Shown here one piece after another: positions 12,501 to 25,575 of a DNA stretch of 64,000 nt; position 1 is the first letter of the stretch, and every line of letters starts with the position of its first letter. The notes beneath the pieces were generated by a model. That model was not told the DNA's origin. It saw only the letters and a list, made by a program, of their open reading frames with translations, and made no database searches. This stretch comes from Gymnothorax reevesii (lineage: Eukaryota; Chordata; Actinopteri; Anguilliformes; Muraenidae). The stretch is taken from positions 4,889,501 to 4,953,500 of the forward strand of contig CM056573.1 in NCBI GenBank assembly GCA_029721435.1, written 5' to 3'. Made by a program: the position numbers and the translations under genes.

Positions 12501-12649
12501 TTTGACTCTGGATCAGACCTTTGACCTTGCTCTGCCCAACTGTCTGAACATTGTTGCCTGACCTCTGACTGCATCTGGTCTTGCTCTTGACTTGCTCTGT
12601 TTGCTGTTGCTCAACCTCAAACTCATCAACCAAATAATATAATATAACA
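9567..12649. other. Gene-free AT-rich DNA
   Basis: No exon or complete repeat recognised over 3 kb. Long AT-rich, low-repeat stretches (for example 9850-10700) would be compatible with conserved non-coding DNA, but that cannot be judged from one sequence. Confidence 0.45.
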
Positions 12650-12880
12650 TTACATGAATGGCAAGAACAGGCCATTCAGCCCAACTACGCTCGCCAGTTT
12701 CTTTATACTATTGTGAATATATCCCTTCAGATACTCAATGACTCAATGGTATCTAGCTTTAAGTCAAGCCTGCTCTTGAAAACCCCCAAGGTCTCTGCCT
12801 CAACAATATGGTCAGGCAAGCTATTCCACATTGAAATATTTCTGAATATCAGTGCTAAATTTACCTTTGGTCAACAAATA
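12650..12880 (-). mobile_element. CR1-like LINE, 3' tail (copy 1)
   Basis: Nearly identical to 62877-63117 and related to 54590-54835 (opposite orientation). On the - strand it carries the end of the reverse-transcriptase ORF and the 3' UTR ending in a simple tandem near 12635-12655. It is 5' truncated, as is usual for LINE insertions, and runs into a CT microsatellite. The clade is inferred from the longer copy at the window end. Confidence 0.85.
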
Positions 12881-12892
12881 CAGCTCTGGGCT

Positions 12893-12934
12893 CTCTCTCT
12901 CTCTTTCTGTCTCTCTCTCTCTCTCTCTCTCTCA
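12893..12934. repeat. CT microsatellite
   Basis: About 40 bp of ct dinucleotides with one ttctgt interruption, adjoining the truncated LINE tail. Confidence 0.95.
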
Positions 12935-14309
12935 CCCCCTGGTCTTGCACTTGGCTCTGTCCCTCACTGCGTCTGTAACTACATTTTGTTTTTAAATTCA
13001 ATTGAAAATTGACTGCAAACCCAATGATCACAAGTGCTTTCATTAATGAAATGTTTAATGCAGCATTGACCCGCTAAGAATTCCCTCTTGGGCAGGAGCA
13101 ATAAAACTTTTTTTGCGAAATGTCAAGGACTCGACTTGATTGCCCTCGAATGGTTGATCAGAGTGCATACAAATTAAGCATCGCTGTTATAAACAAGTTT
13201 GCATGCGGGAACATATAGAGATGGATAATGTAACACTCAGGAAAAGGGCCACATTACAATAATTAACTGAATGAATGAATGTAAATATCTGGTGATGCAA
13301 CTGTGCATCTTGGAGACTGTGATGCATATGCAGTACCGTGACACATATTTTTGTCCAAATTCACCCATTCCGAAAGGAAGAGAAGAAGATTGGAAAAATA
13401 TAGTGTTCATGGGAGAGCTGCAAGGCGAAAACCAGTGCTGACCTAGTAGGACAGAATGGCTTGTCTCAGCTTTGCCAAAAAGCAACTCTGACCCCTGAAA
13501 CTTTTTGGGATGATAATCTGTGGCCTGTTGAGTCAAAAAGGGAACTACCCCGTGGATCTTCACAAATTGCTTGATTGATAGGGATCATTTAACTCAGTGG
13601 AACTGACAGTTACTGCACATGGGCTTCACAAGATCCTTGTATAATCTAAGTCATTTGTATTATTGCAGTCATTTTACTGTTGACTCAGAGCTCTTGATCT
13701 GTAGGCATATGTGCTCTGGTGTTATTCAGAGTTAAGGACAAAATCTACTGAAGTGAAATTGAACCTACACCTGAGTTTTTAATTACCTTTGGGACGGAGA
13801 TGTTCTGTGATTTATTGCCCATAACAGAGCCTGCAGCTCAGCAGAATCTGACAGAAAACATTATGTCCTATAAGTGAGGAAGATACCATTTTGCAGTTTG
13901 TATATTTCAGAATTGTAAAGTCTATTGCAATAAGTCTTCCTGTTTTACACCTGCAAGTTTAATCAACATGATTTCTGTCGGAGAATATTGAGTAATCGCT
14001 GTGTATGCATGGTATGGTCATAGGGTGTGATGTGAATTTGAGACCAGATGAGTTGCGTGTGCCAGACTGTATAAAGTTGTTGTAAGATGTACATAAGCTC
14101 AGTCTTGTTTTATTTCAATGAGCTATTTTTAAATGCTTTTGTCATTTTAGTTTCTGTGAAAATTCAGGCATGGATACGGCACATTTAGTTCTTGCAAATA
14201 AAACCTTTGCCCACAAATCATTCGTGGTATCCAGTTATGACAGTTGATCGGTCCTGTCACTAGAAATGCCTTCTGATAAGTACGCACTCCGGCTACCTTG
14301 CCAACGAGC
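12935..14309. other. No gene seen
   Basis: Non-coding, moderately AT-rich; no repeat family recognised. Confidence 0.5.
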
Positions 14310-14311
14310 CT

Positions 14312-14388
14312 GGCTCTTTGGTGATGTGGTCAATGCGTGTGACTCTTACTCGGCAGTCAGGGGTTCAATCCCCGCCCGGGCCCTCCTT
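14312..14388 (+). other. tRNA-like sequence (decayed tRNA or SINE head)
   Basis: It has an internal-promoter-like A box (about 14322-14334) and a B-box-like ggttcaatccc (about 14363). The flanks gcctggct and cccgggc could pair as an acceptor stem. A gactcttac block sits where an anticodon loop would be, resembling tRNA-Lys. The T and anticodon stems pair poorly, so a working tRNA gene is unlikely. Confidence 0.35.
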
Positions 14389-15345
14389 CGGCTTGCCACA
14401 CAATCTTTAAACTCCTTTCCCATACCAGTTGCACCATCACAGTCCGAGGCCTTTGTCCTTATCCACCAGTGTATGACCATCCTCACTCACTCCCCTCGAG
14501 TACTTAATGCAGAAAATGATCGGAGGCAAAAGGCCACTCCCACCTTTCACTTCCAAAAGTTGTGCCATTTACCTTCAAATCTGATGATGTGTCAAAGTCA
14601 TTTAGCTGGTAATGAGCTCTCGCCGCAAAATTTTATTTTGCTTGGGATTTAATTAATGGGCCGAGGACTTTCCATTGTGATTTGAGCAAATGAACAATAA
14701 ATCAAGAACAGAGATTTGTCAGGGAAGGAACATCTGTTTCCTACAAGCGTTACAACATGACTACTGCTCGCCTGTGCATTACCTCTCCGAGACAGTAGGA
14801 GTTCGGCGCTCTAGAGCGCCTTCATTTCTTGCTCCAGTGAAGGTGAACAGGGAGCACCCTAATGGGTTTGCCATGTTAATAAAAGCCTCCGTGCTCCTCA
14901 GTGGAGCCCTGACACTTTTGGGTGCCACTGTCCTTCCTCCATGGTTTGTTGGTCAGGAGTGTGTGATTCTGCTATGTCAGTGCATTTATACAATGATTAA
15001 TAGGAGCAGACTGATTCATAAAGCGAGAGAAATATAATGTGGTTCCCAAATTAGCACTAGCTGTTGTGCCTGCTGTCTACACACTGGATAACATTTTTCC
15101 CTCGGTTCGGCTGCGCGGTGTCAAATTTAAAGGTTATGAACTCGGGGGAACGAAGGGTTTCATCGCCATATCTTTTGATGCAGAAGACACGGTGGAGGGC
15201 CTGTGATTTAATGGATGATCAGCCCAGAAATTGTCAAAAGGCATGATTTTGATAATTGACAAAATAGTTACCCACTTGTCTGATTTCGGTGTCAACCAAG
15301 AAAAGATCATTTTAAGGTTTGTCCATAGAAGCTTCTCAAAATCGA
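14389..15345. other. No gene seen
   Basis: Mixed-composition non-coding DNA. Open frames here lack splice sites or recognisable protein features. Confidence 0.45.
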
Positions 15346-15695
15346 ATAGGTTAGCGTTGCTGCCTCACAGCAAGAAGGTCGTGGAGTCGAATCTGGCCTG
15401 GGGCCTTTCTGTGTGGAGTTTGCATGTTCTCCCCGTGTTCGCGTGGGTTTTCTCCGGGTACTCCGGTTTCCTCCCACAGTCCAAAGACATGCATATCAGG
15501 TTAATTGGGACACTAAATTGCCCATCGGTATGAGAGTGAGAGTGAATGGTGTGTGAATGTTGTGTGCGCCCTGCGATGGATTGGCAAGCTCTTCAGGGTG
15601 GGTCCCTGCCTTTGCCCGTAGTCAGCTGGGATAGGCTCCAGCTCGCCCCGTGACCCTAGTGAGGAATAAGCGGGTATAGAAGATTAATGAATGAA
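15346..15695 (+). mobile_element. tRNA-headed SINE-like fish repeat (copy 1)
   Basis: The head, ttagcgttgctgcctcacag, followed by a B-box-like gtggagtcgaatc (15381-15393), suggests a tRNA-derived Pol III promoter. The body carries the very common fish block gtggagtttgcatgttctcc and tcccacagtccaaagacatg, and it ends near gcgggtatagaagattaatg. A second, 5'-truncated copy lies at 56561-56812. I do not assign a family name. Confidence 0.75.
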
Positions 15696-18600
15696 TTTAA
15701 ATTCACTAAATTCACCACCAATTCACTAAAAACCATCTTTTGGAATAAAGTCTGACAATGAGTCCAGCTGATAATTTCCCCTAAAAAGTAGCTGCATATA
15801 ATCAGGAGTTTAGAGTCCTGCAGTTTAGTCCTCATACCAGTAGTCATAGCCTTATGATTAATTTTCAGGACTGCCATAGCTCTGTTGAATAATTCAAGCA
15901 TTTTTGTCGGCATTTACTTAATAGATTGTGCCTTTTAGATTTTTTGATTCTCAGTGCTGGGAATGGACTTTTTCGTGTCAGTTTTAGCTCTGTCATCACG
16001 ATGGCCTAATGAATTCACGAATGATGCAGTTTCAGAAATATGCCTCGCTGGGTAATAGACCGTTGAACCCAAATATCAAATATTTTCATTGGTCATTTTT
16101 GTATTCTCGAAGTCTACTAAAAAAAGGTTTAAATGAGTCATTATAAAAAAAATATTAAAAAAAACAATTGAGTTTTCTCATGCGGGCCACTTCTGCAGTA
16201 CCGGTCTGTGAAACGCTCTGTTTAGGTCCTGCCCCGCCCTTCCGAAACCCCAGTGTGCTGTGATTGGTCAACTTGATCACTCACTTGCAATTGGTCCAGT
16301 GTTTGCACGTGTATCAGAAATGTCGTGCCCCTTACCATAAATGGATTTCTGATCCAAAGTGTAAATGAGCTTTAGAAACAAATACCGATGGGGCCTAGTG
16401 AATCAAGGGAGTGCCAACCTATCTGCATGGCACGAAAATTCAATTGGTGACATCACCAGTTGATGGAAAAAAATGGCAAGAAGCTATTGGGGCATTTCAG
16501 TCAGCTCTGGAGTAGTGTATTTTGCGGCTTCTTCTGGAGGTGACTTCGAGTAGTTTTCAGACATTGGGCCTTTAAATGTGCATAAAAAAGGAATGATTAA
16601 CACTATTACATTAAAATAATGAAAAACCATAATAGGTGCGCTTTAAGGATAGAAAGGGAGAGCCAGCACTTCTCAGCCCTCATGGACCATGACTTGATGA
16701 TCCCTGACCTATGCTCATGATAACGTCTCTCTCCCAAAATCGACTTGCAAAGCATAACAATTTGAAAGAGGTTCCTAAAATGGTTTTGTAGTTATCTGTG
16801 TCACTATTGTTTGATGTTCAAACACACATTTACTTTGTAATGGAAAATATACAATGAAGGCCTCACATTAAGTTATTTTTAGGACAAGGCCATTTGGCCT
16901 TTTAAAATTGGGGCATCACTGCCAAAATGTAGGACACCAAGGCCAAACTAATTTAATCAATTTTGCAAGAAAAATAAGAGATTATGATATTGTATGTAGA
17001 TAAAACAGTATAAATCAATAATTAGGAGTGCATTGAAAACCAATATTTCATAAATTCTTTAAATTGTTCAATTTTTTATGCAACTTTCAGCAATTTATCG
17101 ACAGAACAATCAAGACCAATACATGACCAATAATTTGAAATGATAATGAAAAAGTGAATGCCTATTGCCAACATTTATAAAACTGTCATTGTGAGGATGA
17201 TAGTATAAATGCAAAAATCCAAAACTTTTGTTGACTTTGCGGCATTTATTTTTGCCATCATTACAGTTGTCACTCAGCTGTGCATCATGCCAGACAACGT
17301 CATTTAGCCATGACTACATTCAGAATCTAGAACGGATTCCCGGGGCTTATTGCTTAATGAGCCTCGCAAACTAACTTATGCAAATCTCTGCCACACGAGT
17401 GCGGATATTATAAAGACATTGATATTTTACATCGTCATTTATGTGAAGAAGAAAATGCTTCAATTTTATGGTGCAATGTGTAACAATTCTAACAAAAATA
17501 AATTAGAATGACGTCGTTCAACAAATTAGTCTGAGCAACTGTTGCTACCTGGAAAAGTAATCTGCAAGAGGTATAGGTTATCAGACATTGAAAGATGAGG
17601 TTTCCGATTACCTTTGTGACTGGCAAAGGGCAACTACTGCTGCGTAGTCTGACACAGCAGGAGACGCACTGCACGGGCTAGCGTTTTTAGCGAATGCTAT
17701 CACCAGCTTGCTCTCAAAGTTTAATTTCTGTCGAGTAAAGTTATACAACCACCGTTTTCACCCAGCCCAAAAACACATCTTTACTTGACACCAACAGTAT
17801 TTATTGCCTGTGCTTAAAACATAATGCAAGCTGCTTTTTCTAAAGCCGGAAGGATACCAACCCCATACAACGTTGCCTTATTCGTGAGCGAGTGGGCGTG
17901 TCGCACAAAGTACTCAGAAGTCCAGTGCAGTGTGAAGATGGGAGTCACACAGCTCAGTTGCTGTGTCAAAAATCACCACTTTGGGTAATTTTTGGGCACC
18001 GTAGTCAGACACCGTAGTTACGGCTACACGGAGGCAACCACAGCAATTGCAGCTAGGCCGTGGTATAATTCATGCGCTGCAATGTGATGACAGCAACAGA
18101 AAAAATATACAAAAATGTTGGCGAAGTCAAATGTTTAGCACTGTGTAACACCAGAATGTCTTTTAATTACACTCCTTAAGCATTTGGACAATAGCTACTG
18201 AAGTTTAGCGGAAAGACATTACCCCTATTCCTCTACTATGCTGGTCCTGACCTCCTTAACTGCACAAGGCCTTACTTGTTGTATATTTTACTTCATAATG
18301 AGCTGCAAACTTTTGATCAGAGAGTGAATAGGACTGCAGGCAGGCCAATCTAGCACCTGCACTCTGCTTACGTTCTATGACCGGAACATAACTTGGTTTT
18401 GCATTGTCTTGCCAGAAATTCTGCATCTGTCCCTGAAGAAAAAATCATTTAGATGACAGCATATGTTGCTGTAAAATTTTTACAAGTCTTTCTGCTTTAA
18501 TGGGGCCCTGGCAAATGTACAAATCATCCATGCTATATACACTGACATACCCTAATACCATGACAGCCACTGACATTTGGACCTGATGCAGATAACAGCT

Positions 18601-19460
18601 TGGGTTGTCCTTCTCATCTTTGGTCGGAGGAACACAGCAGCTGTTTTTTTTTCCAAAACACAGCCCTTCAGCAGAAGGCATTGGTTCCACTTTCTAGTTT
18701 TATTGTTAATGCTAATTGCTATTTATTGGCTCAGATGCAAATGGTAGGCCAGCCAAAGTGAAATTTTATGAGTGAAATCCCCCATTCACCGAAATTGAAA
18801 ACGTTAAACAAGAGGAAGATGAAATGAGGCGAGGAGAGACTTAATGGTGGCTTTTTAATGGGGAAGGCAAAATTAAGACTGATTTATGCCACTGGAATCC
18901 CGTTTTCCCTCATCAAGCCATTTGCTAGGAAAAACGGAAAAGTAATTGTTCACTTTTGGCGCGGGCGTCAAACTGTTATTTATTGACTAGAATTAACTGC
19001 TGTTTATCCTCCAATTGCATGGGAACACACCACCCATCCTTATGAAACCCATTCCCTTGACTTTATTATTTACTTAAGGGGTGCAGTGAAATCCTGATAA
19101 GGCATGCTGTGATCCTAACTGTGAAGAGTCTTTATCCCTGATGTACTGTGCTTTCATACAGAATTTTCCAAAAGATAAAGCCATTGTGATTTTAAATAGT
19201 CTGATTATAACTGTAAAAAAAAAAATAAAAAATCATACAGTTTACACCGTATCTGTCTATAATGCCCGGCAGTGAAGGTATCAGTGCCTATCGCATTACA
19301 CAGTCAACTGAATAACTATTAGTACCCCCATCTAAAAGAGCAAAAATTATTGTTTAAAATAAAAATTGCACGGTGAGCAAGAATTTCATCAAATCTTTAC
19401 ATTTGTTCTTAAACAAGACAAATGCTGACAGAGGACAACAGCGTGGTATATTTTCATTTT
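15696..19460. other. Gene-free region
   Basis: No exon recognised. 16070-16640 has the look of a transposon leader (GC-rich patch with ccaat-like boxes between AT-rich DNA), but no ends can be defined. 18720-19030 is a low-repeat, homeodomain-site-like AT-rich stretch that could be conserved. Confidence 0.4.
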
Positions 19461-21130
19461 ACCTTTATTTATTCAGGGAGGGCCAATTGAGAGCAAGCTC
19501 TCTTTGCCAATGACGCCCTGACTACAACAGTCAATGCAATGCAATCAATAATAACATAAAATTAATATACACAACAATAACATAACATAATGAATGTAAA
19601 AGGTGTATCTCATTGACTACATACACATTCAGACTGCATAAAATCATTGATGATGTGCTTAAAATGATTAAAAGAAGTCAAGGCATTCAGTTTCAGCTCT
19701 GCCAGCAAATTATTACATTTATTCGGAGCACAGTAACTAAAAGCAGTTTTTCCAACCTCTGTCCGAGCATGTGGGATATTTTATATTATATCCCTACTAT
19801 ATAGTCAAGGGATTTTGAGCATGAGTGCCATAGTTAAACAAATTGTAAGTCAGTAAACTTGTTAAATAAGCAGGTAATTTCTTAAGCAAGGCTTGGTAAA
19901 TAAACAGAATGCAATGTAGCTCTCTTCTCAGAGCTAAGGAGGTTCATCCTACATTATGGTAAAGCTGGCAATGGTGGGTACTGAACCAGTCACCTGTGAT
20001 AAATCTAACTGCAGAATGATAAACTGTATCAAGTGGATTTAGTGTAGAGGAAGAAGCATATAAATGACGTTTCCATAATCTAACACCGATAAAAATGTTG
20101 TTTGTACAATCTGCTTCCTACAGCCTTGTGTCAGGCAAGATTTATTTCTATACAAGAATACCAGTATTGGTTTCAGTTTCTTTAAAAGTTCTGCTATGTG
20201 TGATTTAAAAGACAGCTTGTTGTCAACCCAAATCCTTAAGTACTTATAACAAGAAACTCTATCAATAAGGGTCCCATCAATAGTGGTGATAGTTCTGTCA
20301 GTCAAAAGAGCAGAGGGTTTTTTTTAAAACAAAAATCTGACTGCAGATTCTGAAGAGCAAGCTCTACAGAAGGGGCAATAGAATAGATGACTGCATCGTC
20401 AGCATACAGATGGATTGAGCTGTTTGTGACACCAGCATTAAAATCATTAATAAATATAGAAAATAAAAGAGGTCCCTGAACAGAACCCTGTGGTACCCCT
20501 TTACAGACATTTAAAAATTTGGACTGGTAACCATCAGTCACCACAGCTTGAGTTCTGCCAGATAAATAATTCTCAACCTATTTCCAGGAGTTACCATCAA
20601 ACCCTATGTGGTAGAGACACCTCAAGAGTAGTGCATGGTCAACAGTCTCAAAGGCCTTAGAGAGGTCAATAAACAGGGCGGCATTATTTAATTTATTATC
20701 CAGGGCAAAAGCAATATTATTCACAACCTAAGTGGCAGCTGAAACCGTACTATGCCCAGATCTAAAACCAGATTGAGAAATAATCAAAATGTCATAATCT
20801 AATACGAATAATCTAATTTGATTACTTATCAGCCGTTCTGAGAATTATGCTGAACAGGGCAATTTTGAAATTGGCCAAAAATTATTCATTTCATTTTTAG
20901 GCCCACCTTGATGCAGAGGTGTTACAAAAGCTGTTTTCCATTCAGACGGAATAATCTTTGCTGATTGAGTCAGATTAAAAATGTACAACAACACATCAAC
21001 AATAAAAGGAGCGGCTAATGCGAGAAGTCGCGGATTCAAATTGTCAGCCTCTGTGGACTTCCGAGGATCCATATTACAGAGAGGATTTTACACTTCGACT
21101 CTACTAAAGGGCCTGAAGGCAAAAACTATG
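19461..21130 (-). mobile_element. L2/Maui-like LINE, RT and 3' part
   Basis: Reading right to left, a decayed reverse transcriptase is clear: KIPSEWKTAFVTPLHQGG-like text near 20910, SQSGFRSGHSTVSAAT near 20770, ALFIDLSKAFETVDH near 20670, GVPQGSVQGPLLFSIFIND near 20480, LYADDAVIYS near 20400, and the thumb-like RNKSCLTQGCRKQIV near 20120. The ADD catalytic motif is intact, but stops and frame changes make the element dead. The 3' UTR appears to end around 19461. The text is typical of fish L2/Maui elements. The 5' part continues at 22985-23278 beyond an insertion. Confidence 0.85.
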
Positions 21131-21332
21131 CGGTCTAGGATTTGACATAGTATGTAAATTAGTACTGACCGAGACTTCCAGGCCTGAATTCTGAAAAATA
21201 TGACCTGAAGCAATAAAGTGTTAATTAAAAATATTAGATATGTCATTCATGTTAGAAATAGTGACAGAATCCTGGATGATCTGATTGGGTACAGATGAGG
21301 AGGGGCTATGTGAGAGGGTCTTAACCTATAGT

Positions 21333-21990
21333 GTGCTCCCGGTGACCGTACTCGCCCATATACTCCTTATTGTGTGCAACTGCCAGCGACCGTACTCGCC
21401 CATATATTCCTTATTGTGTGCAACTGCCAGCGACCGTACTCGCCCATATATTCCTTATTGTGTGCAACTGCCAGTGACAGTACTCGCCCATATATTCCTT
21501 ATTCTGTGCAACTGCCGGCGACCGTACTCGCCCATATATTCCTTATTGTGTGCAACTGCCAGTGACTGTACTCGCCCATATATTCCTTATTCTGCCGGCG
21601 ACCGTACTCGCCCATATATTCCTTATTGTGTGCAACTGCCAGTGACCGTACTCGCCCATATATTCCTTATTCTGTGCAACTGCCAGCGACCGTACTCGCC
21701 CATATATTCCTTATTCTGTGCAACTGCCAGTGACCGTACTCGCCCATATATTCCTTATTGTGTGCAACTGCCAGTGACCGTACTCGCCCATATATTCCTT
21801 ATTCTGTGCAACTGCCAGCGACCGTACTCGCCCATATATTCCTTATTGTGTGCAAAAGCCGGCGACCGTACTCACCCATATATTCCTTATTCTGTGCAAC
21901 TGCCAGCAACCGTACTCGCCCATATATTCCTTATTCTCTGCAACTGCCGGCGACCGTACTCGCCCATATATTCCTTATTCTGTGCAACTT
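21333..21990. repeat. 44-bp minisatellite
   Basis: Fifteen units of 44 bp (anchors tgaccgtactcg or cgaccgtactcg at 21343, 21387, 21431 and so on to 21951), with one unit shortened to 36 bp at 21563-21599. Units differ mainly at three or four positions. Because 44 is not a multiple of three, a stop-free 259-codon frame across the array reads as a 44-residue protein repeat; it is not a gene. The array sits inside the split L2-like LINE. Confidence 0.97.
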
Positions 21991-22984
21991 TTTATATCTG
22001 TTCCAACTGCTGGCGAGATCACTCGAGAAGAAGAATAGTGTTTAGGAATGCCCTTCCTCATTGATAAGTATTATATGCGCGTGTCTCGCTGACAGTACCA
22101 GTACACCCGTGCCATAATGTTCGCCGCAGTATAACTTCATTTTAAAGAGAGTACATGACGCAGTATGAATGCGGTCTCGCTGATTGACTCTCCATTGCTT
22201 GCTGTGGCTATGCATTCGACCATTGCCAAATGTGACAGATTATTAAATACTGATATTATGGATTTTGTGTCCCACATCTGTTTTGCATTGTTCTTGCTAG
22301 CTATGTAGACAATTCTTGTTGGAAAGGTATTGCAAATCTAACCATTTTTCATCATACATGGGATTGGGAATGTAAAATGACTGTTATGATCGCTGTACAG
22401 TTCCAGTACATTCATACTACATCAAATAGTTCCCTTTTTGTTCTTTTGTTTTTTTTTAACGAACTAAATAAAGCTATATGAAATGTAGAATTAGAACTTA
22501 TTTTGTCTCACAAATGAATACAAGAAATGGCGCATATAATACATAGTTTATCGTGCTTGTGTCTGTAGTGTCTGGGGAATTTCAGAACTCGTTGGGCCGC
22601 AGAGGGATATTTACGGCACGAGACCGAACTCGTTCCGAAATTCCAATCCGCTACAGACACTTGCGCCGCAACCTCTTTTTAATGAACCAATGATCATGTA
22701 ACCAATATTAGCCATTCATATATCAGAATACGGGGGACTCCATTGCGTCATTGTAATAGCTTGTTTTGAGTGGTTGAGGTCAGTAATTCTGGGTTATTTC
22801 CGTGGAAATGACCCAATTTTTTAGTATCAGTAGGTGTGATATCTGGATCAGTCTTTAAAATAAGCCAGTTGCAGGCTATATTACACTGGTCCAGAACTCA
22901 GCTGCCAGCATGCAAAAGGCTTAAATGAACTTAGCATGCTAAAGGTTAATAGTTCTCTAGAATTTAGCTGGATTTCCACAGCAG
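21991..22984. other. Insertion splitting the L2-like LINE
   Basis: Together with the minisatellite, this block separates the two LINE parts. It contains an imperfect inverted pair around 22575-22645 (ggaatttcagaactcgtt and gaactcgttccgaaattcc), suggesting a small foldback element. No ORF of interest. Confidence 0.45.
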
Positions 22985-23278
22985 TCAGATAAGGATGATA
23001 CTTAGTAGGAAGTAGGAAGATTTAGCTTTACGAATAGCAGTAAGGCACTTATTTTGGAGATAACGAAAATGCTGCCAATCATTGCTCAATCCAGAAGCAC
23101 GAGCCTTATTCCAAGCACCATTCCTTGTATGCAGCATATTTGCAATATCAGGAGAAAACAAGGGGTTACTTCTACTCTTTATTCTCAGCTTCTTAAAAGG
23201 GGCATGTTTATCAGCGACAGAATTAAAAACGCAAATGAAATGATTTAATGCTATGCTATATTCCCTAAACAACAGCAT
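22985..23278 (-). mobile_element. L2/Maui-like LINE, 5' part
   Basis: The - strand encodes text such as VADKHAPFKKLRIKSRSNPL, WNKARASGLSNDWQHFRYL and CLTAIRKAKSSYF. This is the region between endonuclease and reverse transcriptase in fish L2-like elements. It has the same orientation as 19461-21130 and is probably the same copy, 5' truncated here. Confidence 0.75.
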
Positions 23279-25084
23279 TTTTCCCCCAATGGAAAAGTTT
23301 ACAGTTGAGCCTGGTGGATGTATTACAGGAAAGTGTCCAGAAAATTAACAGGAGAACTATTCTGAAATCCAAGAGTCTTTACCACAAATTATGGTCAGAG
23401 TGTGGCCAATATCAGTACCGACCCTTCTGTATGCACCCGAAACATGCAGATATATTGCTGCCAGCAGTAATTGTGGGGTCCAAGCAACATTATGAAATCA
23501 TCCATTTTGAACCAAGCCAGATGCACATTGCATGAATATTTGAAATAATTGACAGTTCTTGGCCCGCAATTGTACATGTAATACCACACTCTGCAAGTTT
23601 CATGTTGACTGGTCATTGCTATGCCTGTAGAATAACAACGGTTTCCTGATTGACTACTAGGGGCCATGTTTTTAAAGATTACTTTTGCTGACTGGAAAGA
23701 CTGTTTGATGCTTGTTCGGAGATGCAGTTTGCTAACTTAGAACCATTTTGGTTAAATGGTTGAAGAATTTTACATTTTTGCCTCTTACGGTGGCACCTAT
23801 CGACTAAGTACAACCAAATTTTGTTATCTTCAGCTTCAAATTCAGACACTTTTCAAATTGATTACAGGAGTTACAACCAAATTTATCACGAGGCCACGCT
23901 CACAAACTTCATGTGCTAACAGAGGCCACGTTTTAATGCAGCAATGGTCTTCGCATGAAGATTTCAGGTCATCGTGAAGATGTGTACTAAGATCATGCAA
24001 ATTAGTCTCATCATCTAGGATATGATTGATTTTTATGGGAAATTAAAAATGGCAGAAATCCAATATCAGAAATCATTTTGGTCCTGAGGCTTTCTCATTT
24101 AACTGGAGCTTGGGAAACGGGGCGGAAAAGAATTTTAAATGTGGCCCAAAGGGCTCTAGAGATATAGCCTCAAACACATTTTGCCCCTCTATTGTACGAA
24201 CACCTGAACAGTCAAGTTATTTGCATATACCTTCCTTTTTCGCAAATCCTTCACAATCATATAAAATTCATAATGAGAGCTGACTGCAAAAGTGAGTATA
24301 AGGGGTACTGAATTTGATTGACTGATGGCAGCCATCTTGTTTTAGGCTTCACTTTGTTCCTGTAAATATCAATTGCAGCCTTGCGGCATGCAAAATTTCG
24401 AGTTGATTGGAAATTGGTTTGAGAGGTATGACCATTTCTGCTGTAGCACCACCTATGGACAGATTTACACGGGATTGATTGGACTCAAGTCTACTGGCCT
24501 GCACATGAGAGGTCTCATGAACTGTGTTGCACAAGACACTGGACCTGTAGCCAGCCCGTGTGTTATGTGAGGTATTCTGAGGGAGGAACTGCGATTCTCT
24601 GCTGAGTGTCTCAGTCATCTCAGTCAAATTGAAGATAGATTTGCCTCAATACTTTTAGTGCGCACAGATCGACAATTCATGTGCTAAATGCATAATATGT
24701 ACACGAATACAAGAAAATTTGTAAATTCACAAAAATATTTAGCAAATATAAAACATCTGCAAGTACATGTTACTCAAATGAAAAAAAATCTGTGAGTACA
24801 TTAAATAAATGTAGAAATAAATTAGAAGTATGTGCGCATATCACCTTAAAATTTACGACTTTCTAACAGGTATTTGTGAATAGTTTTTATTTGTGAATCA
24901 AAATGGCATTTGTGGACCTAAGTTGCTCGTGCTCGTGGATTTGCATTTTACACGGAGTTCGGAGATGAACTTTCCACCAGTCCAAATGAAAATAAATTTG
25001 TATCACATGGTCATTCTCGGACGATATCATTTCTGCCTTTTTTGCTAAGAGCCAGCAGCTTTTCTATGCACTCTTTTTAAAATA
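23279..25084. other. No gene supported
   Basis: Non-coding. Phrases such as caagtttcatgttgactgg (about 23597) and a diverged echo near 24395-24420 recall a widespread decayed fish repeat. Boundaries cannot be set. Confidence 0.4.
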
Positions 25085-25575
25085 ATCAGCGATAATAAAT
25101 ATCCATTAGAGCTGCAGTTGGTAACTTTTTTGTGTTTTATTTGGTAAAAACCGCTATCAGTGACTGAAGTGGTCCAGGAGTTTAACGGGATCTGTTTTCT
25201 GCTGCTTCTGTATTCAGGAGTCATAAATGACATCGCTCCCATTTGCTTTAACCAATCAAGGCCTCTCTCAGACTTCTCCATCCTGATTGGTCGACGGGCT
25301 GTCAGCTTATGCTGCTGTCTGAGTATCATGAGTCTTCCCAAGAAACTTGATACTATAGCAGATGGCGAAAATCCAGATGCGTCGAAATCGCCATCTGTTC
25401 TTCCAATTCCTCTTTCACTAACATATACAAGCAGTCAACCAAGAAGGCGATCGACAGAGCCAGAAATGAAACCCAAGTAAGCGCTGGTGTGGCTTTCCAA
25501 AGATGGATACAACCGCGGAAAATTAGAGGTTTGAAATCAGACAAGGAGGTTGATCCCTTTCTTCTCAATGGGTAA
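25085..25575 (+). mobile_element. Transposon-derived leader and first coding exon fragment
   Basis: The sequence opens with gagctgcagttggtaact (25109 on), a start recalled from fish DNA transposons, and has promoter-like CCAAT elements near 25248-25290. The coding text then gives MSLPKKLD from 25330. After a frame change it continues RARNETQVSAGVAFQRW and IRGLKSDKEVDPFLL, ending at a GT donor near 25571. The 'R-A-R-x-x-T...GVAFQRW...LKSD' pattern is shared with many predicted fish proteins that I associate with cut-and-paste transposons. No DDE domain follows. Confidence 0.45.

Noticed and set aside
14312..14388. Functional tRNA gene
   Set aside because: A- and B-box-like words are present, but the T stem and anticodon stem pair poorly and no oligo-T terminator follows.
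14266..14652. 128-codon ORF on the + strand
   Set aside because: It overlaps a tRNA-like sequence and has no recognisable domain or splice signals.
21285..22064. 259-codon open frame on the + strand, the longest in the window
   Set aside because: It is the 44-bp minisatellite read through. All three frames are partly open and repeat the same text shifted; no domain and no splice context.
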